A stretch of 64,000 nt of DNA from Paenibacillus helianthi (lineage in GTDB: Bacteria > Bacillota > Bacilli > Paenibacillales > Paenibacillaceae), in assembly GCF_001909055.1 (NCBI RefSeq), contig NZ_LVWI01000025.1, forward strand, positions 1-64,000. The letters are read 5' to 3'. Below are positions 51,023-60,230 of the stretch, in pieces (positions within the stretch are counted from its first letter, which is position 1; every line of letters begins with the position of its first letter). The notes under the pieces are model-generated. The model did no database searches and was not told the origin of the DNA. It worked only from the letters and a program-made list of their open reading frames with translations. Both the position numbers and the translations under genes were made by a program.

Positions 51023-52447
51023 TTATACATCAAAGTACAGGGAGTATTCATGCGGATGAACACGGATAGCAACCTCTTGTGCTTCTGCACGTTTCAGAGC
51101 GATATAGTTGTCGATAAAGTCTTTGGTGAAGACGTTGCCTTCAGTCAGGAATTCGTAGTCAGCTTCCAAAGCGTCAAGCGCTTCGTTCAGGCTGCCTGGA
51201 ACGCTGCGGATCTTCTCTTTGTCGGCATCAGACAATTCGTAGATGTTCTTGTCCAGTGGACCGTAGCCCATTTCTTCAGGGTTAATCTTCTTCTTGATTC
51301 CGTCCAGACCCGCCATCAGCATAGCCGAGAAAGCCAGGTAAGGGTTAGCAGTGGAGTCAGGAGTACGGAATTCAATACGACAGCCCTTAGGTGTTACAGC
51401 AGCTACCGGGATACGGACAGCAGCGGAGCGGTTACCTTTGGAGTAAACCAGGTTAACTGGTGCTTCATAACCAGGAACCAGACGTTTGAATGAGTTGGTG
51501 CTTGGGTTAGTCAGTGCGATCAGTGCCGGAGCATGATACAGGATACCACCGATGTAGTGGAGCGCCATTTCACTCAGGTTCGCGTATGCGCCTTTTTCGT
51601 AGAACAAAGGCTCGCTGCCGTTGAAGATGGATTGGTGAACGTGCATGCCGCTACCGTTGTCGCCGAACAGTGGTTTAGGCATGAAAGTTGCTACTTTGCC
51701 ATATTGGCGTGCTGTGTTTTGAACAATATATTTGTAAGTCAGGAGATTGTCAGCTGTTTTCTTCAGGGTGTCAAAACGGAAGTTGATTTCCGCTTGGCCT
51801 GCAGTTGCCACTTCATGGTGATGGCGTTCGATTTCAAGGCCTGCTTCAGCGAGCAAACGGCACATTTCACTGCGGATATCCTGTTGGGAATCCACTGGAG
51901 CTACTGGCACGTAACCGCCTTTAACGCCTACTTTGAATGCCATGTTGCCGCCTTCGTCTTTGCGGTTGGTGTTCCATGCTGCTTCTTCAGAATCTACGAA
52001 GAAAGAAGCGCTGTTCATTCCGCTTTCGTAGCGTACATCGTCAAAGATAAAGAATTCGGATTCAGGTGCGAAGAAAGCCGCTGTACCCACACCGCATGTT
52101 TGCAGGAACTCTTCTGCTTTTACCGCGATACCGCGCGGGTCGCGTTCATAACGTTCGCCATCAGGTGTGAAAATGTCACACATAATATTCAGCGTTGGGT
52201 GAGCTGTAAAAGGATCGATATATATAGTACTTGGATCAGGCATCATAACCATGTCCGATTCTTCGATACCGCGGAACCCTTTGATGGAAGAACCGTCAAA
52301 TGCTACACCATTTACAAATGTCTCTTCTTCCACAGCGGATGCAGGCAATGAGATATGGTGAGCACGTCCACCTAAATCTACAAACCGAAAATCCACCCAC
52401 TCGATATTGTTTTCCTTGATCGTCTGCAACACTTTTTCAACCGACAT
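51023..52447 (-). CDS. glnA: Glutamine synthetase type I, beta-like
   Basis: Predicted 474-residue enzyme, EC 6.3.1.2, ATP-dependent assimilation of ammonia. VAFDGSSIKGF (48-58), PESEFFIFDD (128-137), HHHEVATAGQAEINF (209-223), FGDNGSGMHVHQS (261-273) and NRSAAVRIP (339-347) are catalytic blocks. Unlike the 444-residue GlnA of B. subtilis it has the roughly 25-residue insertion (about 139-176) of the beta subfamily and a Tyr at 403 (KNIYELSDADKEK) where adenylylated enzymes carry the modified Tyr. No glnR is linked. Expression is set by a strong promoter with two TnrA/GlnR-like boxes upstream. The ATG follows GGGGAGG. Confidence 0.95.
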   Translation of the reverse strand: MSVEKVLQTIKENNIEWVDFRFVDLGGRAHHISLPASAVEEETFVNGVAFDGSSIKGFRGIEESDMVMMPDPSTIYIDPFTAHPTLNIMCDIFTPDGERYERDPRGIAVKAEEFLQTCGVGTAAFFAPESEFFIFDDVRYESGMNSASFFVDSEEAAWNTNRKDEGGNMAFKVGVKGGYVPVAPVDSQQDIRSEMCRLLAEAGLEIERHHHEVATAGQAEINFRFDTLKKTADNLLTYKYIVQNTARQYGKVATFMPKPLFGDNGSGMHVHQSIFNGSEPLFYEKGAYANLSEMALHYIGGILYHAPALIALTNPSTNSFKRLVPGYEAPVNLVYSKGNRSAAVRIPVAAVTPKGCRIEFRTPDSTANPYLAFSAMLMAGLDGIKKKINPEEMGYGPLDKNIYELSDADKEKIRSVPGSLNEALDALEADYEFLTEGNVFTKDFIDNYIALKRAEAQEVAIRVHPHEYSLYFDV

Positions 52448-52527
52448 GAATTAATTCCTCCCCAAGTTCCGAACATTAGGCCGCTCACAGTATCAAATGT
52501 TCTTGTTTTTATTTTTTTGCTGTCGTC

Positions 52528-52556
52528 ATTATAAATCTCAAACCTAACATCGTCAA
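52528..52556 (-). promoter_or_regulatory. glnA promoter
   Basis: TTGACG (52551-52556), 17-bp spacer and TATAAT (52528-52533), about 80 bp before the ATG. Confidence 0.8.
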
Positions 52557-52562
52557 TGCTTA

Positions 52563-52601
52563 TGTCAGGTATTTCTGACGACAATGTAAGATATTCTGAC
52601 G
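52563..52601. promoter_or_regulatory. Two GlnR/TnrA-like boxes upstream of the glnA -35
   Basis: TGTAAGATATTCTGACG (52585-52601) fits TGTNA-N7-TNACA except the last base. TGTCAGGTATTTCTGACG (52563-52580) is a second, one base longer. Their place just upstream of the -35 suits nitrogen-dependent control. Confidence 0.5.
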
Positions 52602-52659
52602 CTTTGGTGAAAAATGCATACCCAGTCGAATCACATGTTACATTCACTCCGCCATACGC

Positions 52660-52699
52660 AAAAACAGCCCTCTCACCCGCCCGGAAGCGGGATGGAGGA
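52660..52699 (-). terminator. Terminator of aroF
   Basis: CCTC...CCCGC and GCGGG...GAGG form the stem on the minus strand; GCTGTTTTTG follows. Confidence 0.7.
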
Positions 52700-52728
52700 C
52701 TGGTGAAAATCCTTATAAGGCGCTGTTA

Positions 52729-53775
52729 TTAAAGGGACGGAGCCGCCTCCAGCGAACTTGAGAACTTGCGTCCGACAAGCGGTGCCAGCTTCTCCAAGTC
52801 TCTCAGCAGCTTGTCAAACTGCTCAGGGAACAGAGACTGTACACCATCTCCTGTCATCGAGTTATCCGGATCGGTATGCATCTCAATAATCAGCCCGTTA
52901 GCTCCCGCAGCCACCGATGCCTTGGCCATTGGTTCAACCAGTTCACGCCGTCCTGTGCCATGACTCGGATCGGAAATAACCGGAAGATGACTCAGGTTCT
53001 GGAGTACAGGAATCGCTGACAGATCAAGAGTATTCCGTGTGTACGTTTCGAATGTACGGATACCGCGCTCGCAGAGCATGACATCACGGTTACCGCCGGC
53101 CAGAATGTATTCAGCCGCATTCAACAATTCATCGTAAGTCGCACTGAAGCCGCGCTTAAGCAGCACAGGGCGTCCGCAGGTTCCCAGCTTGCGCAGCAAG
53201 TCAAAGTTCTGCATATTGCGTGTGCCTACCTGCAGAATATCCGCATGCTCCGCACAAATATCAACATACTCCGGTGTCATCACCTCAGTGATGGTCAGCA
53301 GGCCGTGGCGTTTGCCGGCTTCCGCCATCATCGTAAGACCTTCCACACCTACACCTTGGAAGCTGTAAGGACCCGTCCGTGGTTTAAAGGCTCCACCGCG
53401 CAGTACCTGACCGCCCGATGCCTTGACCAGACGGGCAATCTCGTCGATCTGTTCCGGAGATTCCACAGCGCAGGGTCCGCCCATGATCACCAGATTCTCA
53501 CCGCCGATTTTTACACCGCGGATATCAATAATTGTATCCTCCGGATGGAAATCACGGCTGGCCAGTTTGTAGGATTTGGAGATCTTCACCACGTTCTCGA
53601 CGCCTTTCATCTGACGCAGATGTTCTGCGAGCTTCGGAGTCACGCCGCCCACCAGGCCAATAACGGTATGATCCGCTCCGCGTGAGAGATGGACCTGAAG
53701 GCCTTCCTTTTCAATTACGGCGATAATCTCGTTGACCTGCTCCTGTGGTGTTTGATTCGATGTAATGACGATCAT
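52729..53775 (-). CDS. aroF: 3-deoxy-7-phosphoheptulonate synthase (DAHP synthase, type I-beta)
   Basis: Predicted 348-residue first enzyme of the shikimate pathway, EC 2.5.1.54. An N-terminal ferredoxin-like regulatory domain (about 1-70) precedes a TIM barrel with [14 protein letters not shown] (about 96-109), [15 protein letters not shown] (about 127-141), [25 protein letters not shown] and [13 protein letters not shown]. The N-terminal domain resembles that of the Thermotoga-type enzyme, where it mediates feedback by aromatic amino acids. The ATG follows AAAAGGGGAG. It has its own promoter and terminator, so it is monocistronic. Confidence 0.95.
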   Translation of the reverse strand: MIVITSNQTPQEQVNEIIAVIEKEGLQVHLSRGADHTVIGLVGGVTPKLAEHLRQMKGVENVVKISKSYKLASRDFHPEDTIIDIRGVKIGGENLVIMGGPCAVESPEQIDEIARLVKASGGQVLRGGAFKPRTGPYSFQGVGVEGLTMMAEAGKRHGLLTITEVMTPEYVDICAEHADILQVGTRNMQNFDLLRKLGTCGRPVLLKRGFSATYDELLNAAEYILAGGNRDVMLCERGIRTFETYTRNTLDLSAIPVLQNLSHLPVISDPSHGTGRRELVEPMAKASVAAGANGLIIEMHTDPDNSMTGDGVQSLFPEQFDKLLRDLEKLAPLVGRKFSSSLEAAPSL

Positions 53776-53875
53776 ATTATAGCTCCCCTTTTGGATGAAT
53801 ATTCTTAAATCGGCTCGAAAGATAAATCACATACTATTTCGCTACGACGCGTGTACGCTTTTAAGCACTAAAGTA

Positions 53876-53904
53876 ATATTAACTCATTCCGCTATATTAG
53901 TCAA
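53876..53904 (-). promoter_or_regulatory. aroF promoter
   Basis: TTGACT (53899-53904), 17-bp spacer and TAATAT (53876-53881), giving a leader of about 95 nt with no recognised T-box or riboswitch. The rest of the gap up to ispH holds only the ispH terminator. Confidence 0.75.
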
Positions 53905-54005
53905 TCTGTAATCAGCCATATCTACTGGACTGTGTCCATATTATGGCTGGTTTCCACTAATCCCCTAAAGTAAATTAAGGGTACACAGGGAAATCCATCC
54001 ACAAC

Positions 54006-54049
54006 AAAGAGCACACAGCTCCCGGAAACCGGAAGTTGCGTGCTCTCTA
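54006..54049 (-). terminator. Terminator of ispH
   Basis: AGAGCAC...GTGCTCT encloses CCGG-TTT-CCGG on the minus strand; TTTGTTG follows. Confidence 0.7.
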
Positions 54050-54079
54050 AAAAATGTATAAGTTCATTTGGCTACTGGA

Positions 54080-55036
54080 TCAGGTCGTGCTTGCACTCTT
54101 ATTCTTCACTGGCGGCAGGAGCTTCGCCATGTTCACAGTACGCTTAATTTCCCAGGTATCGGGAAGCGCTGGATCATACTGCTCCAGGTAACTGATCACT
54201 TCCTTAGTGATCGGCGTGGGTGTAGACGCACCTGAAGTAACACCTACCTTGGTGATCCCCTGCAGCCACTCGGTCTTCAGCTCGGACATATCGGAAATCC
54301 GGTGCGCAGGCACCCCGGCAATCTCCTCCGACACTTGGGCCAGACGGTTGGAGTTGTTGCTGCGCGGATCGCCGACTACGATCACAAGCTCGCATTGTCC
54401 GGCCTGCTCCGCCACCGCTTCCTGGCGCACCTGAGTTGCCATGCAGATCTCATTATGCACCTCTGCCCCGGGGAAGGTCTCCAGCAGCTTTTTCATGATA
54501 TGCTTGATATCCCATTGGCTCATGGTGGTCTGATTCGTAATCACGATACGCGAAGAAGGGATAGACAAGCTGGAAATCTCTTCTTCCTTCTCGATCAGAT
54601 GGACATGCTCAGGGGCAATCCCGACAGCCCCCTCCGGTTCCGGGTGGCCTTTCTTGCCGATATAGATAATTTCATAACCCTCGTCTACCTTCTCCTTGAT
54701 GAGATCATGGGTTTTCGTTACATCCGGGCACGTGGCGTCGACCGTGGTCAGTCCTTTGGCACGGGCCAGGCGGCGGACTTCCGGGGATACGCCATGAGCG
54801 GTGAAAATCACCGTCCCGCTGTCGACTTTATCCAAAATATCCAGCCGGTTATGTCCGTCCAGAGTGATAATTCCATCGTCCTCAAACGAATGGGTGACAT
54901 GGCTGTTGTGAACAATCATGCCAAGTATATAAATCGGCCGGGGCAAATCAAGATTTTGCGCGGCCTGCCGTGCCATGACCATGGCATCGACGACGCCATA
55001 GCAATAGCCCCGGGGAGAAATTTTGATGACTTCCAT
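54080..55036 (-). CDS. ispH: 4-hydroxy-3-methylbut-2-enyl diphosphate reductase
   Basis: Predicted 318-residue iron-sulfur enzyme, last step of the MEP isoprenoid pathway, EC 1.17.7.4. The three cluster Cys are C12 (PRGYCYGV), one in [12 protein letters not shown] (about 104) and one in NEICMATQ (about 198). HNSHV, TAHGVSP, GHPEPEG and [10 protein letters not shown] carry the substrate-binding His, Thr and Ser-x-Asn residues. The ribosome site is weak (GGTGAA). It follows the CssRS-like genes by 59 bp on the same strand without an evident terminator between. Confidence 0.95.
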   Translation of the reverse strand: MEVIKISPRGYCYGVVDAMVMARQAAQNLDLPRPIYILGMIVHNSHVTHSFEDDGIITLDGHNRLDILDKVDSGTVIFTAHGVSPEVRRLARAKGLTTVDATCPDVTKTHDLIKEKVDEGYEIIYIGKKGHPEPEGAVGIAPEHVHLIEKEEEISSLSIPSSRIVITNQTTMSQWDIKHIMKKLLETFPGAEVHNEICMATQVRQEAVAEQAGQCELVIVVGDPRSNNSNRLAQVSEEIAGVPAHRISDMSELKTEWLQGITKVGVTSGASTPTPITKEVISYLEQYDPALPDTWEIKRTVNMAKLLPPVKNKSASTT

Positions 55037-55095
55037 GAATTCACCGGCTTTCTGCTGTCGTTGACTGCTTGTAATAGAACCGGTCTAATTATACC

Positions 55096-56547
55096 CTATT
55101 CCAGCGGCGGAGCAAAGAGAAGCGGCAGCCAGATAACAAAAGTCGTACCTTCTCCCTGGCGCGTAACCACCTCAACCGAACCCCCGTGCTCATCAATAAT
55201 CCATTTGGCGATTGACAAGCCGAGTCCGATTCCTTCCGTGATTCCCCGCGATTCATCCGCACGATAGAAACGGTCGAAGATATGGGGAACTTCATCCTTA
55301 TCCATTCCGATCCCTGTATCGGCAATACGGATTCCCACCTGATTCTGATAAAAAACAGCGTCCAGTGTAACCTCTCCCTCAGGAGTGTATTTGAAGGCAT
55401 TATCAATAAAAATAAACATCATTTGCTGCAAATAATCCTTGTTGCCTACGATATATTTGCCATTCAGCTGACTTAGATCCCCAACGGACCAGTCGGCTTG
55501 CCGCTGCAGGAATGAAGCCCGGCGGGCCACCTCAGTCATCATCGGCTCCAGCGCTACCGGCTCAATGTCGAAGGTCCGTCCGGTATCGGCCCGGGCCAGC
55601 GAGAGCATATCCGCCACGAGCCGGCTCATGCGTTTGGATTCGTCCGCGATATCTTTCACGGATTCAATGGACAGCTGGCGAATCTCGGCTTCCGTCATCC
55701 GGCTCTCCTCAGGGTTCATCTCCCATATCTTTTGCAGCAGATCGATATTCCCTCGTATCGTTGTCAGCGGTGTCCGCAGCTCATGCGAAGCATCAGACAC
55801 AAAGCGGCGCTGAGTCGCATAAGAATCCTCCAGCTCTGTATAAAAGCCTTCCATCCGCCCTAGCATGCTGTTGACGGTCTGGATCAGCCGTCCAATCTCA
55901 TCCTGTGGTCCATCGTAAACAATCCGCGAGCTGAGGTCAGTTCCCGTCTGAATCCCGTTGGCTGCTTCAATGACATTGCCGATCGGACTCATCGCTTTAC
56001 GCGCGAGGAAGAGGCCAAAGGTGAAGGCTGCAATCAGGGTGGCGAAGGAGCCGACAAGAAGGATATTCTGCAAATTCTGCATTAGATGGTCCTGTTCACC
56101 CGTGTATGCCGCCACCTGAAGCACAGCAGGAAGCGCCCCTCCGGTTGAGGTAGTAACATCAATCGACATCTGATAGATAAGAAAAGGGTTGCCCTCGTAA
56201 TTTGCACGTATAAACCCCTGTTGATTCTTAACGACATCCTGCTCGGGAATTTTGAACTGAAGACCGAGGTTTTCCATATTGATACTTGGAATCAATGTCT
56301 TCTCACTATAGACGTAAATCTGGGCATACAAACTTTGTGCCTGAATTCCCACAAGGTTAAGTTTCACTGTACCATCAATGTTCCAAGACGGCTTCAATTG
56401 AACTTGATTCGACTGTTCTTTCAGCCGCTCCTTCAAATCACCATACGTATTAAAATAGACAAATCCGTAAATTGCGGCTGATAAGGCCAGCAGCATAACG
56501 GCCAGAATTCCTGAATACCAGGCAGTCAGCCGCAATCGTATCGACAT
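55096..56547 (-). CDS. CssS-like sensor histidine kinase
   Basis: Predicted 483-residue kinase. Helix 1 (about 11-33), an extracellular domain (about 34-165), helix 2 (about 166-188), a HAMP domain (about 188-245) and the H box FVSDASHELRTPLTTIRGN are followed by an ATPase domain with FIFIDNAFKYT, IADTGIGM and GIGLGLSIAKW. ATG 56547 lies 1 bp after the regulator stop, behind AGAGG; a GTG three codons upstream is the alternative. With the regulator and htrA upstream it looks like the secretion-stress system that controls HtrA-type proteases in B. subtilis. That role is inferred from context. Confidence 0.87.
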   Translation of the reverse strand: MSIRLRLTAWYSGILAVMLLALSAAIYGFVYFNTYGDLKERLKEQSNQVQLKPSWNIDGTVKLNLVGIQAQSLYAQIYVYSEKTLIPSINMENLGLQFKIPEQDVVKNQQGFIRANYEGNPFLIYQMSIDVTTSTGGALPAVLQVAAYTGEQDHLMQNLQNILLVGSFATLIAAFTFGLFLARKAMSPIGNVIEAANGIQTGTDLSSRIVYDGPQDEIGRLIQTVNSMLGRMEGFYTELEDSYATQRRFVSDASHELRTPLTTIRGNIDLLQKIWEMNPEESRMTEAEIRQLSIESVKDIADESKRMSRLVADMLSLARADTGRTFDIEPVALEPMMTEVARRASFLQRQADWSVGDLSQLNGKYIVGNKDYLQQMMFIFIDNAFKYTPEGEVTLDAVFYQNQVGIRIADTGIGMDKDEVPHIFDRFYRADESRGITEGIGLGLSIAKWIIDEHGGSVEVVTRQGEGTTFVIWLPLLFAPPLE

Positions 56548-56548
56548 A

Positions 56549-57235
56549 TTAGTCACCTCTTAGGATGTAACCGGCTCCCCGGATCGTCTGAATCAGTCTT
56601 TTGCCGCCGTGCTCCTCGGTTTTCTGGCGAAGCATGGCAATATATACTTCAAGCACATTGGATTCCCCGCTGTAATCGTAGCCCCAGATTTTATCCATGA
56701 TCAGATCGCGGGACAGCACCCGCTTCGGATTCTGCATGAACAGATGCAGCAGCTCGAACTCCTTCGCTGTCAGTTCCAGACGCTTACCCCCGCGGGTTAC
56801 CTCACGTGAATCTACATCCAGCGTAATGTCCTCGTAGGATACTGCCTGGTCTGTGTTTCCCCCCTGCTCGCTTTTACGGCGCAACAATGCGCGTACACGG
56901 GCAAGCAGCTCCTCCAGCGCAAACGGCTTCACCAGATAATCATCCGCTCCCAGATCCAACCCCTTTACCCTATGCTCAATTTCGTCTTTAGCTGTGAGCA
57001 TGAGTACCGGAACCGTACTGCCACCCTCCCGCAAACGCCGGCAGACCTCGAAGCCATCCACCTGAGGCATCATAACATCCAGCACAACCACATCCGGATC
57101 ACTGTTCAAAACAGCGCGCAAGCCATCGGCTCCGTTTGTAGCCGTCTTCACATCATACCCTTCAAAGGCAAGTCCCCGGCGCAGCATGGAAATAATCTTT
57201 TCATCGTCATCAATAATTAAAATGTTCGGTCGCAT
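56549..57235 (-). CDS. CssR-like OmpR-family response regulator
   Basis: Predicted 228-residue regulator. The receiver has ILIIDDDEKI, phospho-acceptor Asp in VVVLDVMMPQVDG and Lys in LVKPFA; the winged helix is at about 130-226 (LTAKEFELLHLF, IAMLRQKTEEHGG). ATG 57235 follows GGGGG; a start five codons earlier lacks a site. It is encoded between htrA and the kinase. A terminator separates it from htrA, so it may have its own promoter. Confidence 0.9.
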   Translation of the reverse strand: MRPNILIIDDDEKIISMLRRGLAFEGYDVKTATNGADGLRAVLNSDPDVVVLDVMMPQVDGFEVCRRLREGGSTVPVLMLTAKDEIEHRVKGLDLGADDYLVKPFALEELLARVRALLRRKSEQGGNTDQAVSYEDITLDVDSREVTRGGKRLELTAKEFELLHLFMQNPKRVLSRDLIMDKIWGYDYSGESNVLEVYIAMLRQKTEEHGGKRLIQTIRGAGYILRGD

Positions 57236-57307
57236 CCAAACAGCCCCCATTGTCCAAATCGTCTATCTCTATTGTAACATGATTGCACCAGTTCGCAGCC
57301 CGTGCAG

Positions 57308-57335
57308 CAAAAGCGGAAGGGTTTCCCCTTCCGCT
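57308..57335 (-). terminator. Terminator of htrA
   Basis: AGCGGAAGGG-GAAA-CCCTTCCGCT on the minus strand is followed by TTTG; the T-run is short. Confidence 0.65.
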
Positions 57336-57360
57336 GTGCAATGCACCGTCACGGTGTCTG

Positions 57361-59058
57361 TTACTGGCGCTGAGTTTGAGTAGTGTTGAAGTCGTTTTTA
57401 TTGCCAATAGTTACAGAAAGCTCCAGCGTTTTGCCGTCACGGACTACGTCGAGCGTGATTTTGTCACCTACTTTTAGCGTCTGGATGTAGGTAATCAGAT
57501 CTTGGCTGGTTGCATATTTCTTGCCGTTAACACCTGTAATAATATCGTAAGGACGCAGATCAGCGGTATAGGCTGGCGATTTAAAGATAATGTCGGCTAC
57601 GACAGAACCTTCTTTAATATTCGTACCCATCTGTTTGGCAACTTCATCGGTAATCGTCATTAGAGAAGCACCAATGAATGGAACCGGTTCTTTAGGGATT
57701 TCCTGGTTGGCTTCGAGTTTGTCTACAACATTTTTAATGGTATTCACCGCAATGGCGAATCCGATCCCTTGTGAGTCCGTGCTTACGGCTACGTTCATTC
57801 CGATAACCTGGCCATTCAGGTTAAGCAGCGGGCCGCCGGAGTTACCAGGGTTAATGGAAGCGTCCGTCTGCAGAAGGTTTTTATAATTACGGGTACCGCT
57901 TCCGTCTTCTTCATTGATATCAATGCTGCGGTTTTTGGCGCTGAGCACACCCGCTGTAACGGTATGGTCAAAACCCTGCGGGTTACCAATCGCTACCACT
58001 TCGGAGCCGACCTTAATGCTGTCCGAATCACCCAGCTGTACCGTAGGGAAGTTTTTTCCTTCAATCTTCAGAACAGCCAAATCCAGATCCTTGCTGGTCC
58101 CGAGCAATTTGGCTTCATAGGTCTTCGTAGTGCCGTCAACGGTAACCTGAATTACATCGGCCTTGTCAACAACATGCTGGTTGGTCAAAATATAACCTGA
58201 GGAATCATAGATAAAACCTGTTCCGATTCCATACGGTGTAAGCTGGGAAGTAGAATTCGAACCTGAATTGGATTCTGAATTCGATCCTGAATTCGACCCG
58301 GAAGAGCCGTTGCTGCCAAATTGATCACCGAAGAAAAATTGTGAGAACGGATCACTCATATTCGGATTAGTAGAGTTTCTGCCAGAGTTTGCTTTTACCA
58401 AGGTCTCAATTTTGACAACGGCCGGGCCTACGGAATCAACCACTCTCGAAGCATCTGTTGTCCCGGTAAGCAGCGATGTCGTGGTGGTAGACGGTGTAAC
58501 ATTTACGCTTCCATTTGCCGTCTTGGCCGCAGTGTTGGATACAGCCGCAGTAGTGACAGGGTCCCCTGTGAACCAGTTGCCGCGGTCTGCTGCGAACATG
58601 GAGCCTGAGAGAACTATCATTCCGGCGAGAAAAGATACCAGTACCGTTTTTACAGGTTTCTTGGGCTTATGGTTGTACTGCCAGCCATTACCTCCATCTG
58701 CTCCATTGCCACCCCGCCCGCCGTTGCCGTCCATTCCGGTTGTCCGCAGCGAAGTGCTGTATGGAACCGGTCTGACCGGCTGTGGAGGATTAACCTCTAC
58801 ACGTTCCGGTTCCCGGCGGTTGTAATGCTGCGGATCATCCGGGTTCATCTCATCTTTGTTCAGCGATTTGAAAGGTCCGTAAGAGTAATAGTAGGAAGAT
58901 CCGGTTTCAGGAGACTCATTATTATTGCTATTGATATTACCGTTATCATTGCTGTTCACGTTGTCGCTGCTATTGCTATCCCATTGCCGCTCCGGAGACG
59001 GTTCATTATCACGATTAAAGTTGTTTTCACGATCATAGTTATTTTTGTTATCGTCCAT
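57361..59058 (-). CDS. htrA: HtrA-type membrane-anchored serine protease
   Basis: Predicted 565-residue DegP/HtrA protease for misfolded exported proteins. A very long cytosolic tail rich in Asn, Ser, Asp and Gly (1-134) precedes one helix (about 137-157). The trypsin-like domain (about 200-440) has H295 (TNQHVV), D326 (LDLAVL) and S407 (GNSGGPL), and one PDZ domain closes the protein (about 460-555). A GSNSGSN-type repeat (about 248-270) is inserted before the protease core. ATG 59058 follows GGGAGG; 12 upstream codons do not fit. The neighbouring CssRS-like pair suggests secretion-stress control. The symbol follows the family; htrB or yyxA paralogs cannot be excluded. Confidence 0.92.
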   Translation of the reverse strand: MDDNKNNYDRENNFNRDNEPSPERQWDSNSSDNVNSNDNGNINSNNNESPETGSSYYYSYGPFKSLNKDEMNPDDPQHYNRREPERVEVNPPQPVRPVPYSTSLRTTGMDGNGGRGGNGADGGNGWQYNHKPKKPVKTVLVSFLAGMIVLSGSMFAADRGNWFTGDPVTTAAVSNTAAKTANGSVNVTPSTTTTSLLTGTTDASRVVDSVGPAVVKIETLVKANSGRNSTNPNMSDPFSQFFFGDQFGSNGSSGSNSGSNSESNSGSNSTSQLTPYGIGTGFIYDSSGYILTNQHVVDKADVIQVTVDGTTKTYEAKLLGTSKDLDLAVLKIEGKNFPTVQLGDSDSIKVGSEVVAIGNPQGFDHTVTAGVLSAKNRSIDINEEDGSGTRNYKNLLQTDASINPGNSGGPLLNLNGQVIGMNVAVSTDSQGIGFAIAVNTIKNVVDKLEANQEIPKEPVPFIGASLMTITDEVAKQMGTNIKEGSVVADIIFKSPAYTADLRPYDIITGVNGKKYATSQDLITYIQTLKVGDKITLDVVRDGKTLELSVTIGNKNDFNTTQTQRQ

Positions 59059-59207
59059 GTTTTTCTTTCCTCCCGCACCTTGCGTATCCGGCAAGGATTA
59101 ATTTGTTTTCTTGTTCTTATTTTGTACTTTAAACCTTAAGGTCACATTAAAAACAATTTAAGCGGAGATAAAAAGTGGGGGAACCCTAGTATCAGGCAAC
59201 ACCACTA

Positions 59208-59341
59208 TTAAACCCGTATTCTCTTGAATGGACCACTGCGGGTGGAACACGGGTTTAAAGGCGGCTGTATACTTTTCGCCCCGACAATAGGGTCCCTGGC
59301 AGGGAAGAGAAATCCGATATTCGCTATGATAATAGCGAATA
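59208..59341. repeat. Two perfect 10-bp inverted repeats between liaR and htrA
   Basis: TTAAACCCGT...ACGGGTTTAA (59208-59258) and TATTCGCTAT-GATA-ATAGCGAATA (59318-59341). Neither has a T-run. With the lia terminator they occupy most of the 440-bp gap 59059-59498, which has no supported gene. They could be operators or part of a structured RNA. Confidence 0.6.
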
Positions 59342-59346
59342 GAAGC

Positions 59347-59383
59347 GAAAAAAAGGCCCGAGCACACAAAACGCGCCGGGCCA
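59347..59383 (-). terminator. Terminator of the lia operon
   Basis: GGCCCG...CGGGCC with a 16-nt loop is followed by seven T on the minus strand, 115 bp after the liaR stop. Confidence 0.75.
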
Positions 59384-59498
59384 GAAACAATACCGTTATA
59401 TTATTAAGATAGCAAGATTAATATTAATAGGACAATATGTAGTGCAACCGGAGTGTGATAGACAGGTAGCCTAACTCAATTACTAGGATTAATATGGT

Positions 59499-60152
59499 TT
59501 AACCCTGAGCCCAGCCCTTGCGGTGAGCATAAATCGCCAGCTGGGTACGGTCATCCAGCTCACATTTCATCAGCAGGTTGCTGACATGCGTCTTTACAGT
59601 TTTGATGCTGATATGAAGCTCCTCGCCGATGTCCTTATTGGTCTTGCCTTCGGCAATGAGCAGCAGCACTTCCTTCTCCCGCTCGGTGAGACCCGAAGAA
59701 TCTCCTTGTACCGTCCGCTGGCGGATGCCGCGGGTAAGGGCTTGGGATACATCACCGGTCATCACCGGCATACCGCGGAAAGCACCTTGAAGTGCGTAGA
59801 TCAGCTCCTCCGCCGAGACTGTTTTGAGCACATAGCTGACGGCACCGGCTTCAATAGCATCCACGACAAGATCATCCTCCAGGAAGCTCGTGAGAATCAC
59901 AATTTTGAGACCCGGGAATTCAGCCAATACCGCACGGGTGGTCTCCGCACCGTTCATCAACGGCATCATCAGGTCCATCAGAACCAGATCAGGAAGTGCA
60001 TCCTTCCCCCAGCTCCGGAGTGTTTTTAAGGCATCCTGCCCATTTGCAGCCTCTCCAATCACTTCAAACATCGGGTCCAGCATCAGATATGTTTTGAGGC
60101 CCATCCGGACCATGTCATGATCATCTACAAGCAGAACTTTAATGACACTCAT
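59499..60152 (-). CDS. liaR: LiaR-type response regulator
   Basis: Predicted 217-residue NarL-family regulator. The receiver has LLVDDHDMVRMGLKTYL, phospho-acceptor Asp in LVLMDLMMPLMNG and Lys in VLKTVSAEE; the LuxR-type helix-turn-helix is at about 150-212 (LTEREKEVLLLIAEGKTNKDIGEELHISIKTVKTHV). The ATG follows GAGGAGG. It is the last gene of liaF-liaS-liaR, the cell-wall-antibiotic response system, with a 78-bp gap after liaS. Confidence 0.92.
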   Translation of the reverse strand: MSVIKVLLVDDHDMVRMGLKTYLMLDPMFEVIGEAANGQDALKTLRSWGKDALPDLVLMDLMMPLMNGAETTRAVLAEFPGLKIVILTSFLEDDLVVDAIEAGAVSYVLKTVSAEELIYALQGAFRGMPVMTGDVSQALTRGIRQRTVQGDSSGLTEREKEVLLLIAEGKTNKDIGEELHISIKTVKTHVSNLLMKCELDDRTQLAIYAHRKGWAQG

Positions 60153-60230
60153 TTTTATCCTCCTCAGTGTTAATATAGCTAAACCTCATGCATACAATCA
60201 AACCAGTATCATAAGTACTCTCTTGATCAA

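Noticed and set aside
51050..52351. Long plus-strand frames opposite glnA
   Set aside because: Mirror frames of the highly conserved glnA gene without their own start signals.
53776..53875. T-box or riboswitch in the aroF leader
   Set aside because: No T-box sequence, specifier stem or terminator/antiterminator pair is visible in the about 95-nt leader.
59158..59367. 69-residue minus-strand frame between liaR and htrA
   Set aside because: It overlaps the lia terminator and inverted repeats and has no ribosome site.
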